64,000 nt of DNA from Kosakonia cowanii JCM 10956 = DSM 18146 (GCF_001975225.1 NZ_CP019445.1:1860001-1924000), one strand, 5' to 3'; positions 1 to 10,301 are shown, numbered from the stretch's first letter. Notes: generated by a model from the sequence alone, not told the origin. A program made the numbers and translations.

Positions 1-2
1 CG

Positions 3-845
3 GAAGTCTTCAGCTGGGCGGCAACCCAGGTGGTAAGCGCGATGAACGCCACCCATAAACTCGGCGGCGAAAACTACGTGCTGTGGGGCGGACGCGAAGG
101 GTACGAAACCCTGCTCAACACCGATCTGCGCCAGGAGCGCGAGCAGATTGGCCGCTTTATGAACATGGTGGTTGAGCATAAGCACAAAATCGGTTTCCGC
201 GGCACGCTGCTGATTGAGCCAAAACCGCAGGAGCCAACCAAGCACCAGTATGATTATGACGCCGCGACCGTCTATGGCTTCCTGAAACAGTTCGGGCTGG
301 AAAAAGAGATCAAGCTCAATATCGAAGCCAACCACGCCACCCTCGCGGGCCACTCCTTCCATCATGAAATCGCCACCGCCATTGCGCTGGGGCTGTTTGG
401 CTCCGTCGACGCCAACCGCGGCGATCCGCAGCTCGGCTGGGATACCGACCAGTTCCCGAACAGCGTCGAAGAGAACGCGCTGGTGATGTATGAAATCATC
501 AAAGCGGGCGGCTTCACCACCGGCGGCCTCAACTTTGACGCCAAGGTCCGTCGCCAGAGTACCGATAAGTACGATCTCTTCTACGGCCATATCGGCGCGA
601 TGGACACCATGGCGCTGGCGCTGAAAATCGCTGCCCGCATGGTCGAAGAGGGCGAGCTGGATAAACGCGTCGCTAAACGTTACGCGGGCTGGAATGGTGA
701 GCTGGGCCAGCAAATTTTGCAGGGGCAGCTTAGCCTTGCGGAGCTGGCGAAGTACGCTGAAGAGCAGAACCTGGCGCCGCGTCACCAGAGCGGTCACCAG
801 GAGCAACTGGAGAACCTGGTCAACGCGTATCTCTTCGATAAGTAA
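3..845 (+). CDS. xylA: Xylose isomerase, C-terminal part (gene cut by window start)
   Basis: XylA interconverts D-xylose and D-xylulose in the cytoplasm, the first step of xylose catabolism. The reading frame is open from the first bases of the window, so the gene begins outside it. About 280 residues are present of the roughly 440 usual for the family, and a GTG at 30 is internal. Visible landmarks are WGGREGYE, the metal-binding segments LLIEPKP, IEANHA and VDANRGD, and the C-terminal end YLFDK. The sequence follows E. coli XylA almost residue for residue. xylB starts 39 bases downstream, the standard xylAB order, so the two are probably cotranscribed. The promoter and XylR sites lie outside the window. 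Confidence 0.97.
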   Translation, partial: EVFSWAATQVVSAMNATHKLGGENYVLWGGREGYETLLNTDLRQEREQIGRFMNMVVEHKHKIGFRGTLLIEPKPQEPTKHQYDYDAATVYGFLKQFGLEKEIKLNIEANHATLAGHSFHHEIATAIALGLFGSVDANRGDPQLGWDTDQFPNSVEENALVMYEIIKAGGFTTGGLNFDAKVRRQSTDKYDLFYGHIGAMDTMALALKIAARMVEEGELDKRVAKRYAGWNGELGQQILQGQLSLAELAKYAEEQNLAPRHQSGHQEQLENLVNAYLFDK

Positions 846-884
846 CCGGCCTCTGCGCGGCACACTCAACAAGGAGTAGTCACT

Positions 885-2339
885 ATGTATATCGGGATCG
901 ATCTCGGTACCTCGGGCGTGAAGGCGATTCTGCTCGGTGAGCAGGGCGAGGTGCTGGCCTCCCATACGGAGAAACTCAGCGTCTCTCGCCCACACCCGCT
1001 ATGGTCGGAGCAGGATCCCGAAAGCTGGTGGCAGGCGACGGATCGCGCCATCCAGGCGCTCGGCGCAGCGCATTCGTTGCAGCAGGTGAAGGCCATCGGC
1101 CTTGCCGGGCAGATGCACGGCGCGACGCTGCTCGATAGCGAAAACCGCGTTCTGCGCCCGGCGATCCTCTGGAACGATGGTCGCTGTGGTGAGGAGTGCG
1201 GGCTGCTGGAAGCGCGGGTCGCTAACGCCCGTGCGATCACCGGTAACCTGATGATGCCGGGCTTTACCGCGCCGAAGCTGCTGTGGGTGCAGCGGCATGA
1301 GCCGGAAATCTTCGCAAAGGTGGCGAAGGTGCTGCTGCCGAAAGATTACCTGCGGCTGAAGATGTCCGGCGTCTTTGCCAGCGATATGTCCGATGCCGCA
1401 GGCACCATGTGGCTTGATGTGGCGAGGCGCGACTGGAGTGACGAGATGCTCGCCGCCTGCTCGCTGTCGCGCAGCCATATGCCAACGCTTTTTGAAGGCA
1501 GTGAGATCACCGGCGAACTGCTGCCAGAAGTTGCCCGGCGCTGGGCGATGCCGGTAGTGCCGATTGTTGCAGGCGGCGGCGACAACGCCGCTGGCGCGGT
1601 CGGCGTCGGCATGGCGGATGCGGGCCAGGCGATGCTCTCGCTCGGCACCTCCGGCGTCTACTTTGCCGTCAGCGAAGGGTTCCTCAGCAAGCCGGAAAGC
1701 GCCGTGCACAGCTTCTGCCACGCGCTGCCGGGGCGCTGGCACCTGATGTCGGTGATGCTGAGTGCGGCCTCCTGTCTGGACTGGGCGGCCAAACTGACCG
1801 GCATGGCATCGGTGCAGGCGCTGATTAGCGCTGCGCAGCAAGCCGACGAGAACGCGGGCGATATCTGGTTTCTGCCCTATCTCTCCGGCGAGCGCACACC
1901 GCACAACAACCCGCAGGCAAAAGGCGTCTTCTTTGGTCTGACCCATCAGCATGGCCCGGCAGAGCTGGCGCGTGCGGTGCTGGAAGGGGTGGGGTATGCG
2001 CTGGCAGACGGGATGGATGTGGTGCATGCCTGCGGCGTAACGCCACAAAGCATTACCCTTATCGGCGGCGGCGCGCGCAGCGACTGGTGGCGGCAGATGC
2101 TGGCGGATATCAGCGGCTTGCAGCTTGATTACCGCACCGGCGGGGATGTTGGCCCGGCGCTCGGCGCGGCGCGGCTGGCGCAAATCGCCGTTAATCCTGA
2201 CGTACCGCTGGCAACGCTATTGCCGCAACTGCCGGTGGAGCAGCAGCATCAGCCGGACGCGCAGCGCCACGCGCACTATGCCGCGAAGCGCGACACCTTC
2301 CGCCGCATCTATCAGCAGCTGTTGCCGCTGATGTCATAA
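885..2339 (+). CDS. xylB: Xylulokinase
   Basis: XylB phosphorylates D-xylulose to xylulose 5-phosphate, feeding the pentose phosphate pathway. The 484-residue protein is full length for an FGGY-family kinase. The N-terminal phosphate-binding motif IGIDLGTSGVK is at residues 3-13. The substrate-side segment GLAGQMHGATLLD comes next. The catalytic Asp lies in GGGDNAAGAVG near residue 233, and GGGARSDWWRQML marks the C-terminal ATP domain. An AAGGAG ribosome binding site sits just before the ATG. It follows xylA closely. A GC-rich inverted repeat (2346-2351 with 2364-2369) comes directly after the stop. Confidence 0.97.
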   Translation: MYIGIDLGTSGVKAILLGEQGEVLASHTEKLSVSRPHPLWSEQDPESWWQATDRAIQALGAAHSLQQVKAIGLAGQMHGATLLDSENRVLRPAILWNDGRCGEECGLLEARVANARAITGNLMMPGFTAPKLLWVQRHEPEIFAKVAKVLLPKDYLRLKMSGVFASDMSDAAGTMWLDVARRDWSDEMLAACSLSRSHMPTLFEGSEITGELLPEVARRWAMPVVPIVAGGGDNAAGAVGVGMADAGQAMLSLGTSGVYFAVSEGFLSKPESAVHSFCHALPGRWHLMSVMLSAASCLDWAAKLTGMASVQALISAAQQADENAGDIWFLPYLSGERTPHNNPQAKGVFFGLTHQHGPAELARAVLEGVGYALADGMDVVHACGVTPQSITLIGGGARSDWWRQMLADISGLQLDYRTGGDVGPALGAARLAQIAVNPDVPLATLLPQLPVEQQHQPDAQRHAHYAAKRDTFRRIYQQLLPLMS

Positions 2340-2345
2340 CCTTTT

Positions 2346-2369
2346 CGGCCCGCTGGCAACGGTGGGCCG
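2346..2369 (+). terminator. Possible terminator-like hairpin after xylB
   Basis: CGGCCC at 2346-2351 pairs with GGGCCG at 2364-2369 across a 12-base loop, seven bases after the xylB stop. There is no immediate U-tract, although a T-run follows about 20 bases later. It may end or stabilise the xylAB message. Confidence 0.35.
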
Positions 2370-2460
2370 TAATCACCCTGATGTTGTCCTTTTTTGGTCT
2401 TAGCAGCGGCGTAAAGCCTTGCCAGAATAGCGTTAACCCCACTGAGCAAGGAGTCCTGAA

Positions 2461-2997
2461 ATGACCCGTACCGCCCTGATTAACATCGACACCCAGCAAT
2501 CCTTTTTCCACCGTGACTTCTGGCAGGATAACGACTTTCCCGCTTTCCAGCAGGCGATGCTGACGCTGATTGCCGGTTGCCAGGCGCGCGGCATTCCGCT
2601 GGTGGATATTTTTCACGTCGCCGACAGCGGCCCCTTCTCGCTGGAGAGCGGCTTCGTGAAACCGATGCCCTTTTTAAAGCACCAGGCGGATGTCACCTTC
2701 CACAAGCATGTCCACAACGCCTTTACCGATACCGGCCTCGATCGCTGGCTGCGTCAGCGCGATATCACTCATCTGATTATTTGTGGTATTCGTACGGAGC
2801 AGTGCTGTGAAACGACCGCCAGGGTGGCATCGGATCTGGGCTATCGCGTGACCTTCGTCAGCGAAGCGACGCTCACTTTCCCAATGACACATAATGGCGT
2901 GACGCTGGATAGCCACACGCTGCGCCACCGTACGGAAACCGTGCTCGTCGGGCGCTTTGCCGCCATTAAAACCGTCCAGGAGACGCTGGAACAATAA
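2461..2997 (+). CDS. Isochorismatase-family cysteine hydrolase
   Basis: The protein is a 178-residue single-domain member of the isochorismatase-like (cysteine hydrolase) superfamily. The three expected catalytic positions are visible: the Asp in INIDTQQSFF near residue 10, the Lys in TFHKHVHNAF near residue 82, and the nucleophilic Cys in RTEQCCETTAR near residue 117. The substrate cannot be read from the sequence; family members act on isochorismate, nicotinamide, N-carbamoyl compounds and others. A good AAGGAG precedes the ATG. The stop codon is immediately followed by the start of a GlxA-type regulator, so the two genes form a coupled unit. In E. coli K-12 the xylB-wecH interval holds other genes (yiaA/yiaB), so this pair looks like an accessory insertion. 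Confidence 0.85.
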   Translation: MTRTALINIDTQQSFFHRDFWQDNDFPAFQQAMLTLIAGCQARGIPLVDIFHVADSGPFSLESGFVKPMPFLKHQADVTFHKHVHNAFTDTGLDRWLRQRDITHLIICGIRTEQCCETTARVASDLGYRVTFVSEATLTFPMTHNGVTLDSHTLRHRTETVLVGRFAAIKTVQETLEQ

Positions 2998-3915
2998 ATG
3001 TGTGATGTCTGGTTTGTGATGCTGCCCGGCGTGCTGGCGCTCGATATGGCCGGTCCGGCGGAGACCTTTGCGCAGGCGCAGGAGACTTTTCGCCTGCACT
3101 ACATCGGCCCGCAAGCGGAGGTGGCAACCTCCCTTGGCTTAACGATGGGCAACATCGCGCCGCTGCCGGAGACGTTGCCGGAGGGGAGCCTGCTGGTGCT
3201 GCCCGGCGTCAGCGATTCGTCGCAGTTATTCGACACGCCGCAGGCAAGGCAGGTGCGCAACTGGCTGATGCGTCTGCAACCGCTGCTCCACCGCCGGGCG
3301 ATTACGCTGATGTGCGTCTGTTCCGGCGCAATGCTGGCGGCGAAAGCCGGGCTGCTTAACGGGGTTCAGTGCACGACCCATCACAATGTGATTGCCCGCT
3401 TGCAGGCGCTCGAACCGGCAGCGCTGGTCAAAGAGAACCGGATATTTATTGAGGATCGCGGCATCTGGACCAGCGCGGGCATCACCTCAGGCATCGATCT
3501 CGCCCTGCATATTATCAACCGTTTATGCGGGCCGGCGCGTGCGCTGGCGGTGGCGCGCGAAATGGTGGTCTGGTTTCGCCGCTCCGGCGATGACCCGCAG
3601 CTTTCACCGTGGTTGCGCTATCGCAACCATCTCCACCCGGCGGTGCACCGGGCGCAGGATGCGCTGACCGCCGAGCCGCAAAAGGCCTGGCAACTGGCGG
3701 AGATTGCCGCGCAGGCACACGTCAGCGCCCGGCATCTCACCCGTCTTTTTCAGCAACATCTGGGGATCAGCGTGCGGGACTATCTGGAGCAGTTGCGGCT
3801 GGTGATTGCCGAGCAGGCGCTGTTGCAGGGCCAGGGCGCGGAGCAGGCGGCGCTGGCCGCCGGTTTTTCCTCCCCGCGCCAGCTGCACCGGGCGCGGGCG
3901 CGAATAATTAGCTGA
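2998..3915 (+). CDS. GlxA-type transcriptional regulator (DJ-1/PfpI-like domain plus AraC HTH)
   Basis: The 305-residue protein joins an N-terminal DJ-1/PfpI-like (class I glutamine amidotransferase fold) domain, about residues 1-170, to a C-terminal AraC/XylS helix-turn-helix domain, about residues 210-300. The N-terminal half contains the nucleophile-elbow-like [14 protein letters not shown]. The C-terminal half has [20 protein letters not shown] and [12 protein letters not shown], the two DNA-binding helices. The ATG directly abuts the stop of the preceding hydrolase (TAAATG), indicating translational coupling; it probably regulates that gene in response to a small metabolite, which is inference. 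Its 3' end overlaps the convergent wecH gene by 8 bases. Confidence 0.85.
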   Translation: MCDVWFVMLPGVLALDMAGPAETFAQAQETFRLHYIGPQAEVATSLGLTMGNIAPLPETLPEGSLLVLPGVSDSSQLFDTPQARQVRNWLMRLQPLLHRRAITLMCVCSGAMLAAKAGLLNGVQCTTHHNVIARLQALEPAALVKENRIFIEDRGIWTSAGITSGIDLALHIINRLCGPARALAVAREMVVWFRRSGDDPQLSPWLRYRNHLHPAVHRAQDALTAEPQKAWQLAEIAAQAHVSARHLTRLFQQHLGISVRDYLEQLRLVIAEQALLQGQGAEQAALAAGFSSPRQLHRARARIIS

Positions 3916-4906
3916 CAAACCGCCGCCGGTCGATGCGCTGCACCAGCATTGAGAGCGCCAGGCTTGCCGCCAGCGCCGCGCTGAAGACCCACAGAATGTC
4001 GAGCAGCGGCCAGTTTTGCACCTCAACGCCGCGCGTGCGCAGCGCATGAATAATCAGCGCGTGGAAACCGTAAATACCGAGTGAGTGGCGCGAAATCAGC
4101 GCCAGCCCGGGCAGAGTGCGGCTGTTAAGGGTATTTTTTACCAGCGTAAACAGCGCGATGGCGCAGAGAAAGACCATCGGGCCGCAGTAGAGATACCAGG
4201 TATCGGCGAAGTTGCCGCGCCATCTCAGCTCATGCAGCGTACCGCGTGAAATCGCCACCACTGCCAGCACCACAACTGCGGCGCTCAGCCAGTTCAGCGC
4301 CCGTTTTTGCGTCTCCATCATGCCGATGGCGCGACCGAGGATGGCGTAGAGCACGTAGTAAAAGGTGTCGCCGTTGATGTAGAGATTGATCGGCAACCAC
4401 TCAACGCCATCGCTTTTTAACGTCACCAGATTGGGGTTAGCGACAACGCCAATCACCGCAATCAGCGCCAGCAGCATCTTGCCGCTCAGGGCTTTGACCT
4501 GAATCAGGGGCGAGAGCAGGTAGATAACGATGACGGCGAAGAAGAACCACAGATGGTAAAAAATCGGCTTTTGCAGGATGTTCTTCAGCGACAGGTCGCT
4601 GTTAATCGAGGTAAACAGCACGATATAGAGCAGGGCGATGAGGCTATAAAACAGCAGGCAGAGGCCGATACGCAAAAAGTGGCGCGGCTGGGCGCTGCGT
4701 TCGCCATAAAAGAGGTAGCCTGAAATCATAAAAAAGAGGGGAACGCTGACGCGCGAGGCGGAGTTGAGCAGATTGGCAACATTCCAGTCGAAGCTGGTAA
4801 CGGCGGCTGGATTAGTAATGTACCAGGTGGTGGTGTGGATCATGACCACCATTAAACAGGCTATCCCGCGTAAATTATCTATCCAGTGAATTTTTGACGG
4901 CATCAC
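3908..4906 (-). CDS. wecH: Membrane O-acetyltransferase (WecH/YiaH)
   Basis: WecH is an inner-membrane acyltransferase that O-acetylates enterobacterial common antigen repeat units. The 332-residue protein is almost all membrane helices and belongs to acyltransferase family 3. The family's N-terminal [18 protein letters not shown], with the catalytic-type His, is at residues 9-26, followed by [16 protein letters not shown]. It closely follows E. coli YiaH in length and sequence. The start is the first ATG of a Met-Met pair; the second is equally possible. In E. coli it is also the neighbour of ysaB and glyQ, from which it diverges here. Confidence 0.93.
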   Translation of the reverse strand: MMPSKIHWIDNLRGIACLMVVMIHTTTWYITNPAAVTSFDWNVANLLNSASRVSVPLFFMISGYLFYGERSAQPRHFLRIGLCLLFYSLIALLYIVLFTSINSDLSLKNILQKPIFYHLWFFFAVIVIYLLSPLIQVKALSGKMLLALIAVIGVVANPNLVTLKSDGVEWLPINLYINGDTFYYVLYAILGRAIGMMETQKRALNWLSAAVVVLAVVAISRGTLHELRWRGNFADTWYLYCGPMVFLCAIALFTLVKNTLNSRTLPGLALISRHSLGIYGFHALIIHALRTRGVEVQNWPLLDILWVFSAALAASLALSMLVQRIDRRRFVS

Positions 4907-5074
4907 TTCCTCAATTTCTTATTGTCGACAAATATCCTAAGACTGGTAATTTACCTGCGTATCTCTTTGGATAATTCTGAGTTTTCCCACGCGTGGTTGT
5001 GCACTAAGCGCAGTGCTGCACAATGGCGTTTTTGGCCGTTCACCCTATCAGCCCGCAAGGAAATGCGTAAGAAA

Positions 5075-5374
5075 ATGATGAAGTTTACTCTGCCGATGCT
5101 GATGTTGCTGCTGACAAGTTGCAGCGCGCCCGAGAAAACGCCGGAGCAGAAGGCGCAAACGGCACGGCCTGGCCCGACACGCTCCCTCGATATGGAGCAA
5201 CTCTGCCGGGAAAACGCCGCGCACCGCTACAACACCGGGGCGGAAAAAGTGAACGTTACCGGCTTCGAACAGTATCAGGGCAGTTACGAGATGCGTGGCG
5301 TTACGCCGCGTCATGAAGCGTTTGTCTGCACTTTTGACGCTGAAGGGCAGTTTTTGCATCTTTCGATGCGTTAA
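5075..5374 (+). CDS. ysaB: YsaB-like small lipoprotein
   Basis: This is a short exported lipoprotein of unknown function. The N-terminus is hydrophobic and ends in the lipobox LTSC. The mature part contains LCRENAAHRYNTGAEKV, FEQYQGSYEMRGV and the ending FLHLSMR, which match E. coli YsaB as I recall it. Start choice is uncertain: an in-frame ATG at 5063 would add four residues including two lysines, but AAGGA at 5057-5061 is too close to serve it, so 5075 is preferred. It is divergent from wecH and precedes glyQ, as in E. coli. Confidence 0.82.
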   Translation: MMKFTLPMLMLLLTSCSAPEKTPEQKAQTARPGPTRSLDMEQLCRENAAHRYNTGAEKVNVTGFEQYQGSYEMRGVTPRHEAFVCTFDAEGQFLHLSMR

Positions 5375-5461
5375 GCCCCATAATACGCGCCAATGCCGCC
5401 GCTATTTCCCAATTTTCCGTAAACAACCCCGTTTCGTACTGTATATCTTGCAGTCAGCGGG

Positions 5462-5467
5462 TATACT
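5462..5467 (+). promoter_or_regulatory. Possible -10 element for glyQS
   Basis: TATACT lies 43 bases before the glyQ ATG, the best -10 match in the ysaB-glyQ gap. No convincing -35 is at the right spacing, so this is a weak assignment. Confidence 0.3.
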
Positions 5468-5509
5468 GGTCGCTTCCTTTAAATCCACACGTATCCAGCA
5501 CGAAATAAT

Positions 5510-6421
5510 ATGCAAAAGTTTGATACCAGGACCTTTCAGGGTCTGATCCTGACCTTACAGGATTATTGGGCTCGTCAGGGCTGCACCATCGTTCAACCTC
5601 TGGACATGGAAGTGGGTGCCGGTACTTCGCACCCAATGACCAGCCTGCGCGCGCTGGGCCCGGAGCCGATGGCAACCGCCTACGTTCAGCCTTCCCGTCG
5701 TCCGACCGATGGTCGCTACGGCGAAAACCCGAACCGCTTACAGCACTACTACCAGTTCCAGGTGGTGATTAAACCCTCTCCGGACAACATTCAGGAACTG
5801 TACCTCGGGTCACTGAAAGAGCTGGGTATGGACCCGACCATTCACGATATTCGTTTCGTGGAAGATAACTGGGAGAACCCGACGCTGGGTGCCTGGGGTC
5901 TTGGTTGGGAAGTGTGGCTTAACGGCATGGAAGTGACGCAGTTCACCTACTTCCAGCAGGTTGGCGGCCTTGAGTGCAAGCCGATCACCGGCGAGATCAC
6001 CTATGGTCTGGAACGTCTGGCGATGTACATTCAGGGCGTAGACAGCGTCTACGATCTGGTCTGGAGCGACGGCCCGCTGGGTAAAACCACTTACGGCGAC
6101 GTGTTCCATCAAAACGAAGTGGAGCAGTCCACTTACAACTTCGAATACGCCGATGTCGACTTCCTCTTCACCTGCTTTGAGCAGTATGAGAAAGAGGCTC
6201 AGCAGCTGCTGGCGCTGGAAAACCCGCTGCCGCTGCCGGCTTACGAACGCATTCTGAAAGCCGCCCACAGCTTCAACCTGCTTGATGCGCGTAAAGCCAT
6301 CTCCGTCACCGAACGCCAGCGCTACATTCTGCGCATCCGTACGCTGACCAAAGCAGTCGCTGAAGCCTATTACGCTTCCCGTGAAGCCCTTGGCTTCCCG
6401 ATGTGCAACAGAAATAAATAA
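5510..6421 (+). CDS. glyQ: Glycyl-tRNA synthetase alpha subunit
   Basis: GlyQ is the catalytic alpha chain of the bacterial alpha2beta2 glycyl-tRNA synthetase, which activates glycine and loads tRNA-Gly. The 303-residue length equals the E. coli subunit. Class II synthetase features are visible, including the conserved opening [33 protein letters not shown] and the region [12 protein letters not shown]. glyS follows after nine bases, so the subunits are cotranslated. It is an essential housekeeping gene with codon use like its neighbours. Confidence 0.98.
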   Translation: MQKFDTRTFQGLILTLQDYWARQGCTIVQPLDMEVGAGTSHPMTSLRALGPEPMATAYVQPSRRPTDGRYGENPNRLQHYYQFQVVIKPSPDNIQELYLGSLKELGMDPTIHDIRFVEDNWENPTLGAWGLGWEVWLNGMEVTQFTYFQQVGGLECKPITGEITYGLERLAMYIQGVDSVYDLVWSDGPLGKTTYGDVFHQNEVEQSTYNFEYADVDFLFTCFEQYEKEAQQLLALENPLPLPAYERILKAAHSFNLLDARKAISVTERQRYILRIRTLTKAVAEAYYASREALGFPMCNRNK

Positions 6422-6430
6422 GAGGCGGCC

Positions 6431-8500
6431 ATGTCAGAGAAAACATTCCTGGTGGAAATCGGCACCGAAGAGCTGCCACCAAAAGCCCTGCGCAGCCTGG
6501 CGGAGTCCTTCGCTGCCAACTTTACCGCTGAGCTGGATGCAGCAGGCGTTGCCCACGGCGACGTTAAATGGTTCGCCGCACCGCGCCGTCTGGCGCTGAA
6601 AGTGGCTAACCTTGCCGCCGCGCAGCCGGATCGCGAAGTTGAAAAACGCGGCCCGGCCATCGCCCAGGCGTTCGACGCGGAAGGCAAACCGAGCAAAGCG
6701 GCTGAAGGCTGGGCGCGCGGCTGCGGTATTACCGTCGATCAGGCCGAGCGTCTGACCACCGACAAAGGCGAATGGCTGCTCTATCGCGCCCATGTTAAAG
6801 GCGAAAGCATCGAAGCGCTGCTGCCGAACATGATCGCCACCTCGCTTAGCAAACTGCCGATCCCGAAACTGATGCGCTGGGGCGCGTCGGACGTGCACTT
6901 TGTGCGTCCGGTTCACACCGTTACCCTGCTGCTGGGCGACCAGCTGGTTCCGGCAACGATCCTTGGCATTCAGTCCGATCGCGTCATTCGCGGCCACCGC
7001 TTTATGGGCGAGCCGGAGTTCACCATCGACAACGCCGATCAGTACCCGCAAATCCTGCTGGAGCGCGGCAAAGTGATGGCGGATTACGCCGAGCGTAAAG
7101 CCAAAATCAAAGCGGACGCCGAAGAGGCGGCGCGTAAGATTGGTGGTAACGCCGATCTGAGCGACAGCCTGCTGGAAGAGGTCACCTCTCTGGTTGAGTG
7201 GCCGGTGGTGCTGACCGCGAAGTTCGAAGAGAAATTCCTCGCCGTTCCGGCGGAAGCGCTGGTCTACACCATGAAGGGTGACCAGAAGTACTTCCCGGTG
7301 TATGGCAACGACGGCAAACTGCTGCCAAATTTCATCTTCGTCGCCAATATCGAGTCGAAAGATCCGCAACAGATTATCTCCGGTAATGAAAAAGTGGTGC
7401 GCCCGCGTCTGGCGGATGCCGAGTTCTTCTTCAATACCGACCGTAAAAAACGCCTGGAAGATCACCTGCCGCGTCTGCAAACCGTGCTGTTCCAGCAGCA
7501 GCTTGGCACGCTGCGCGACAAGACCGATCGCATTCAGGCGCTGGCGGGCTGGATTGCCGGTCAGATTGGCGCAGATGTGAACCACGCCACGCGCGCGGGC
7601 TTGCTCTCCAAGTGCGATCTGATGACCAACATGGTGTTTGAGTTTACCGACACCCAGGGCGTGATGGGCATGCACTATGCGCGTCACGACGGCGAAGCGG
7701 AAGACGTTGCCGTTGCGCTGAACGAGCAGTATCAGCCGCGCTTTGCTGGTGATGAGCTGCCGTCTAACCCGGTGGCCTGTGCTGTGGCGATTGCCGATAA
7801 GATGGATACCCTCGCGGGGATCTTCGGTATCGGCCAGCATCCGAAAGGCGATAAAGACCCGTTCGCGCTGCGCCGTGCCGCGCTGGGCGTGCTGCGTATT
7901 ATCGTCGAGAAGAACCTGGCGCTGGATCTGCAAACCCTGACCGAAGAGGCGGTGCGTCTCTACGGCGATAAGCTGACGAACGGCAAAGTGGTCGACGATG
8001 TGATCGACTTTATGCTGGGCCGCTTCCGCGCCTGGTATCAGGACGAAGGCTACAGCGTTGATACCATTCAGGCGGTGCTGGCGCGCCGTCCGACCAAACC
8101 GGCCGATTTCGACGCGCGTATGAAGGCGGTTTCCCACTTCCGTACGCTGGAGGAAGCGGCGGCGCTGGCGGCAGCCAACAAGCGCGTCTCCAACATCCTG
8201 GCGAAATCTGACGAAACGCTGAATGAGAACGTGCAGGCGGCGGTACTGAAAGAGGCCGCAGAGATTAAGCTGGCGGGCAACGTGGTGGTTCTGCGCGATA
8301 CCCTGCAGCCGTTCTTTGCTGAAGGGCGCTATCAGGAAGCGTTGATCGAGCTGGCGCAGCTGCGCGAGCCGGTGGATGAGTTCTTTGAGAACGTGATGGT
8401 GAACGCCGACGATAAAGAGGTGCGCATCAACCGCCTGACGCTGCTGGCGAAACTGCGTGAACTCTTCCTGCAGGTTGCGGATATCTCGCTGCTGCAGTAA
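6431..8500 (+). CDS. glyS: Glycyl-tRNA synthetase beta subunit
   Basis: GlyS is the beta chain that recognises and binds tRNA-Gly for the GlyQ catalytic subunit. At 689 residues it equals the E. coli length. The opening [18 protein letters not shown], the segment [17 protein letters not shown] and the HD-like helical segment before the C-terminal anticodon-binding region are typical. An AGAGG lies seven bases before the ATG. A strong intrinsic terminator follows the stop, so glyQS ends here. Confidence 0.98.
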   Translation: MSEKTFLVEIGTEELPPKALRSLAESFAANFTAELDAAGVAHGDVKWFAAPRRLALKVANLAAAQPDREVEKRGPAIAQAFDAEGKPSKAAEGWARGCGITVDQAERLTTDKGEWLLYRAHVKGESIEALLPNMIATSLSKLPIPKLMRWGASDVHFVRPVHTVTLLLGDQLVPATILGIQSDRVIRGHRFMGEPEFTIDNADQYPQILLERGKVMADYAERKAKIKADAEEAARKIGGNADLSDSLLEEVTSLVEWPVVLTAKFEEKFLAVPAEALVYTMKGDQKYFPVYGNDGKLLPNFIFVANIESKDPQQIISGNEKVVRPRLADAEFFFNTDRKKRLEDHLPRLQTVLFQQQLGTLRDKTDRIQALAGWIAGQIGADVNHATRAGLLSKCDLMTNMVFEFTDTQGVMGMHYARHDGEAEDVAVALNEQYQPRFAGDELPSNPVACAVAIADKMDTLAGIFGIGQHPKGDKDPFALRRAALGVLRIIVEKNLALDLQTLTEEAVRLYGDKLTNGKVVDDVIDFMLGRFRAWYQDEGYSVDTIQAVLARRPTKPADFDARMKAVSHFRTLEEAAALAAANKRVSNILAKSDETLNENVQAAVLKEAAEIKLAGNVVVLRDTLQPFFAEGRYQEALIELAQLREPVDEFFENVMVNADDKEVRINRLTLLAKLRELFLQVADISLLQ

Positions 8501-8513
8501 TCGTTCAGTCGAT

Positions 8514-8541
8514 AAAAAACCCGCTACGGCGGGTTTTTTTA
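8514..8541 (+). terminator. Intrinsic terminator of glyQS
   Basis: An A-run, the stem CCCGC with GCGGG around a short loop, and a run of seven T residues lie 14 bases after the glyS stop. It could work in both directions, also ending the facing GGDEF gene. Confidence 0.85.
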
Positions 8542-8566
8542 TGCCCCGATTTTGCCGGGAGTTGGT

Positions 8567-8687
8567 TTTGCCGGATGGCGCTTCGCTTATCTGGCCTACA
8601 AGGGACATCAGCCGCGCTAAATCGTAGGCCGGATAAGGCGTAGCCGCCATCCGGCAAAGCAGACGGTTCGGAACTGCCATCCGGCAA
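8567..8687. repeat. REP/BIME cluster
   Basis: Facing REP units are present: GCCGGATGGCGCTTCG near 8570 and GTAGGCCGGATAAGGCG near 8623, the latter followed by GCCGCCATCCGGC. A partial unit (GCCATCCGGC) lies near 8677. They occupy the gap between the convergent glyS and GGDEF genes, the usual place for these extragenic palindromes. Confidence 0.85.
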
Positions 8688-8698
8688 CAGCGCCCAAC

Positions 8699-9657
8699 TC
8701 AGTGGCGTGGCGCGTGGGTGAATCGACGAAAGGCATTACTGACGCGCACGGTGTTGCGCCCGGCGCGTTTTGCCTCGTAAAGGGCGTTATCCGCGCTCTG
8801 GATCAGTTGCCCATATTCGGTATGGTTCTGCTGACACAGGCTGGCGACGCCGATACTGACGCTGACGCAGCCATCCGGTGAACTGGCGTGGGGAAGCTCA
8901 AGGTGCTGCACGCTGGTGCGCAGCTTCTCCGCCAACTCCACCGCATCAGCAGAACGCGTTTCCGGCAGCAGGGCGCAAACTCCTCGCCGCCGTAGCGAAA
9001 CAGGATCTCATTCGGGTTGCAGAGCGTGCTGCGCATCGCCGACGCAATCTGCTGCAGGCACTCGTCGCCGTGCTGGTGGCCATAGCTATCGTTATAGGAC
9101 TTGAAGTAGTCCACATCAATCAACAGCAACGACAGCGGTTTGTTATTACGCTTGCTGGCGCGCCACTCGCGCTCAATGCAGAGATCGAAATAGCGGCGAT
9201 TGCCGACGCCCGTCAGGCCATCCGACAGGGATTGCGACAACAATTCATGGGCCTGATCGCGCAGTAACGACTCACGGCGTACTGCCGCAGTGACATCGAC
9301 AATCTGAATCAGGCAGTAACGCTCGGCATCGCCGAGTGGAACAATGGTCACCGCCTGGCTCAGACGGGCGGTTGGCCGCGCCGGTTCCGCATAGAGCGGA
9401 AAAGGGGAGCGGTGTAGCGATTGTGAAAGCAGGGAAGATAAATTGTGACCAATGGCCTGACGGATCGCATCGCCAACGCGGTGATAGGTCAGGTCCGGGA
9501 AGACGGAAAAAAAGTCTTCGCCAACGGTGTCGCTGGCCGCCCGCCCGGTATGCGTCTCTAACCACGCATTCCACAGCGCGATACGGTACTGCGCATCCAC
9601 AAGGATGACACCGAGGCTGAGGGCTGAAAACGCATCCAATAACAACTTATCTTTCAT
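8699..9657 (-). pseudogene. PAS-GGDEF diguanylate cyclase, frameshifted
   Basis: Intact, this would be a cytoplasmic diguanylate cyclase of about 319 residues making cyclic di-GMP. An N-terminal PAS-like sensor (about residues 1-125) is followed by a GGDEF domain with SDGLTGVGNRRYFD, LLLIDVDYFKSYND and the active-site loop YGGEEF. Just after YGGEEF the frame breaks (near 8971-8976). The original frame runs on as non-domain sequence to 8803, while the real domain end continues in another frame, from MELAEKLRTSVQ through VSIGVAS and ADNALYEAKRAGRNTV, to 8699. The total length fits loss of one base. No RxxD inhibitory site is seen before GGEEF. It is the third gene of an operon with CheC and a response regulator. 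The break could be a genuine mutation or a sequence error. Confidence 0.8.
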
Positions 9658-9659
9658 GA

Positions 9660-10301
9660 TTAATGCATTCCGCTGGGAACACTACCGGATTCTAAACGGC
9701 TGATATAAAGCCGAACCTGCTCGCGTAAGTCGCACAGAGCGGACATATCGAGGATAAACGCGAGATAGCCCTGGATCTGCTGGCGTTCGAGCGCAAAATC
9801 AATGCGCAGCATCATAACCAGCGGATCGTTCTTATCTTTTTCCGGGTTGAGGATCTCTTCGCTGCTGCCAACCCGCACCACTGGCAGCGAACCCTGTAGC
9901 TCTTTCTGGAACATATTTGCCAGCGTGCCGACACAGGCATTGAGCACGATATTGCCAATCTCGCTCATCGCTTCGCGCTCCATCTCGCCCAGTTCATGCG
10001 CCGGGATCAGATCGCCGACCATCATGCGCACGATTTCGAAACTCGCAGCTTCCGGAAACATCAGAATCGCTTCGGTGGCGTAGGCCCCTTCGTAATGCTG
10101 GCTAATGCCGAACAGCGATACGCCCGCACCCATCTCGTCGGCCGCTTTCGAGCGCGGCGTAAAGCGAATGGTCGGCACCGACATGCGCACCTCTTCATTG
10201 ACGATATTGCTCATCGCCGCCGCCGCGTGACCGACGCCGATGTTGAAGATCTCCATCAGGCTGTCCGCTTCAATCTCGCTGATATCGGGCAACTCGGTCA
10301 T
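9660..10301 (-). CDS. CheC-family phosphatase-like protein
   Basis: The 213-residue protein has two CheC-type active-site repeats: LMEIFNIGVGHAAAAMSNI near residues 16-34 and AMSEIGNIVLNACVGTLANM near residues 114-133. Each has the Glu and Asn that place water for CheY-phosphate hydrolysis in CheC/CheX/FliY proteins. By family, it should dephosphorylate a response regulator. Its start overlaps the stop of the adjacent CheY-like gene by four bases, making that receiver the natural partner. Only two bases separate it from the GGDEF gene. No other chemotaxis genes are in the window, and E. coli has no CheC, so this is an accessory signalling unit. Confidence 0.85.
   Translation of the reverse strand: MTELPDISEIEADSLMEIFNIGVGHAAAAMSNIVNEEVRMSVPTIRFTPRSKAADEMGAGVSLFGISQHYEGAYATEAILMFPEAASFEIVRMMVGDLIPAHELGEMEREAMSEIGNIVLNACVGTLANMFQKELQGSLPVVRVGSSEEILNPEKDKNDPLVMMLRIDFALERQQIQGYLAFILDMSALCDLREQVRLYISRLESGSVPSGMH

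Noticed and set aside
999..2183. 394-codon open frame on the minus strand inside xylB
   Set aside because: Shadow frame of a clearly recognised xylulokinase; His/Arg/Ala-rich composition without any family pattern.
6434..8680. 748-codon open frame on the minus strand opposite glyS
   Set aside because: Antisense frame created by high GC content over glyS; no recognisable domain, and its start lies in a REP element.
8567..8687. CRISPR-like repeated sequence
   Set aside because: Repeats here and at 31081, 37475, 37939 and 49562 are alternating REP palindromes without regular unique spacers; no cas genes occur in the window.
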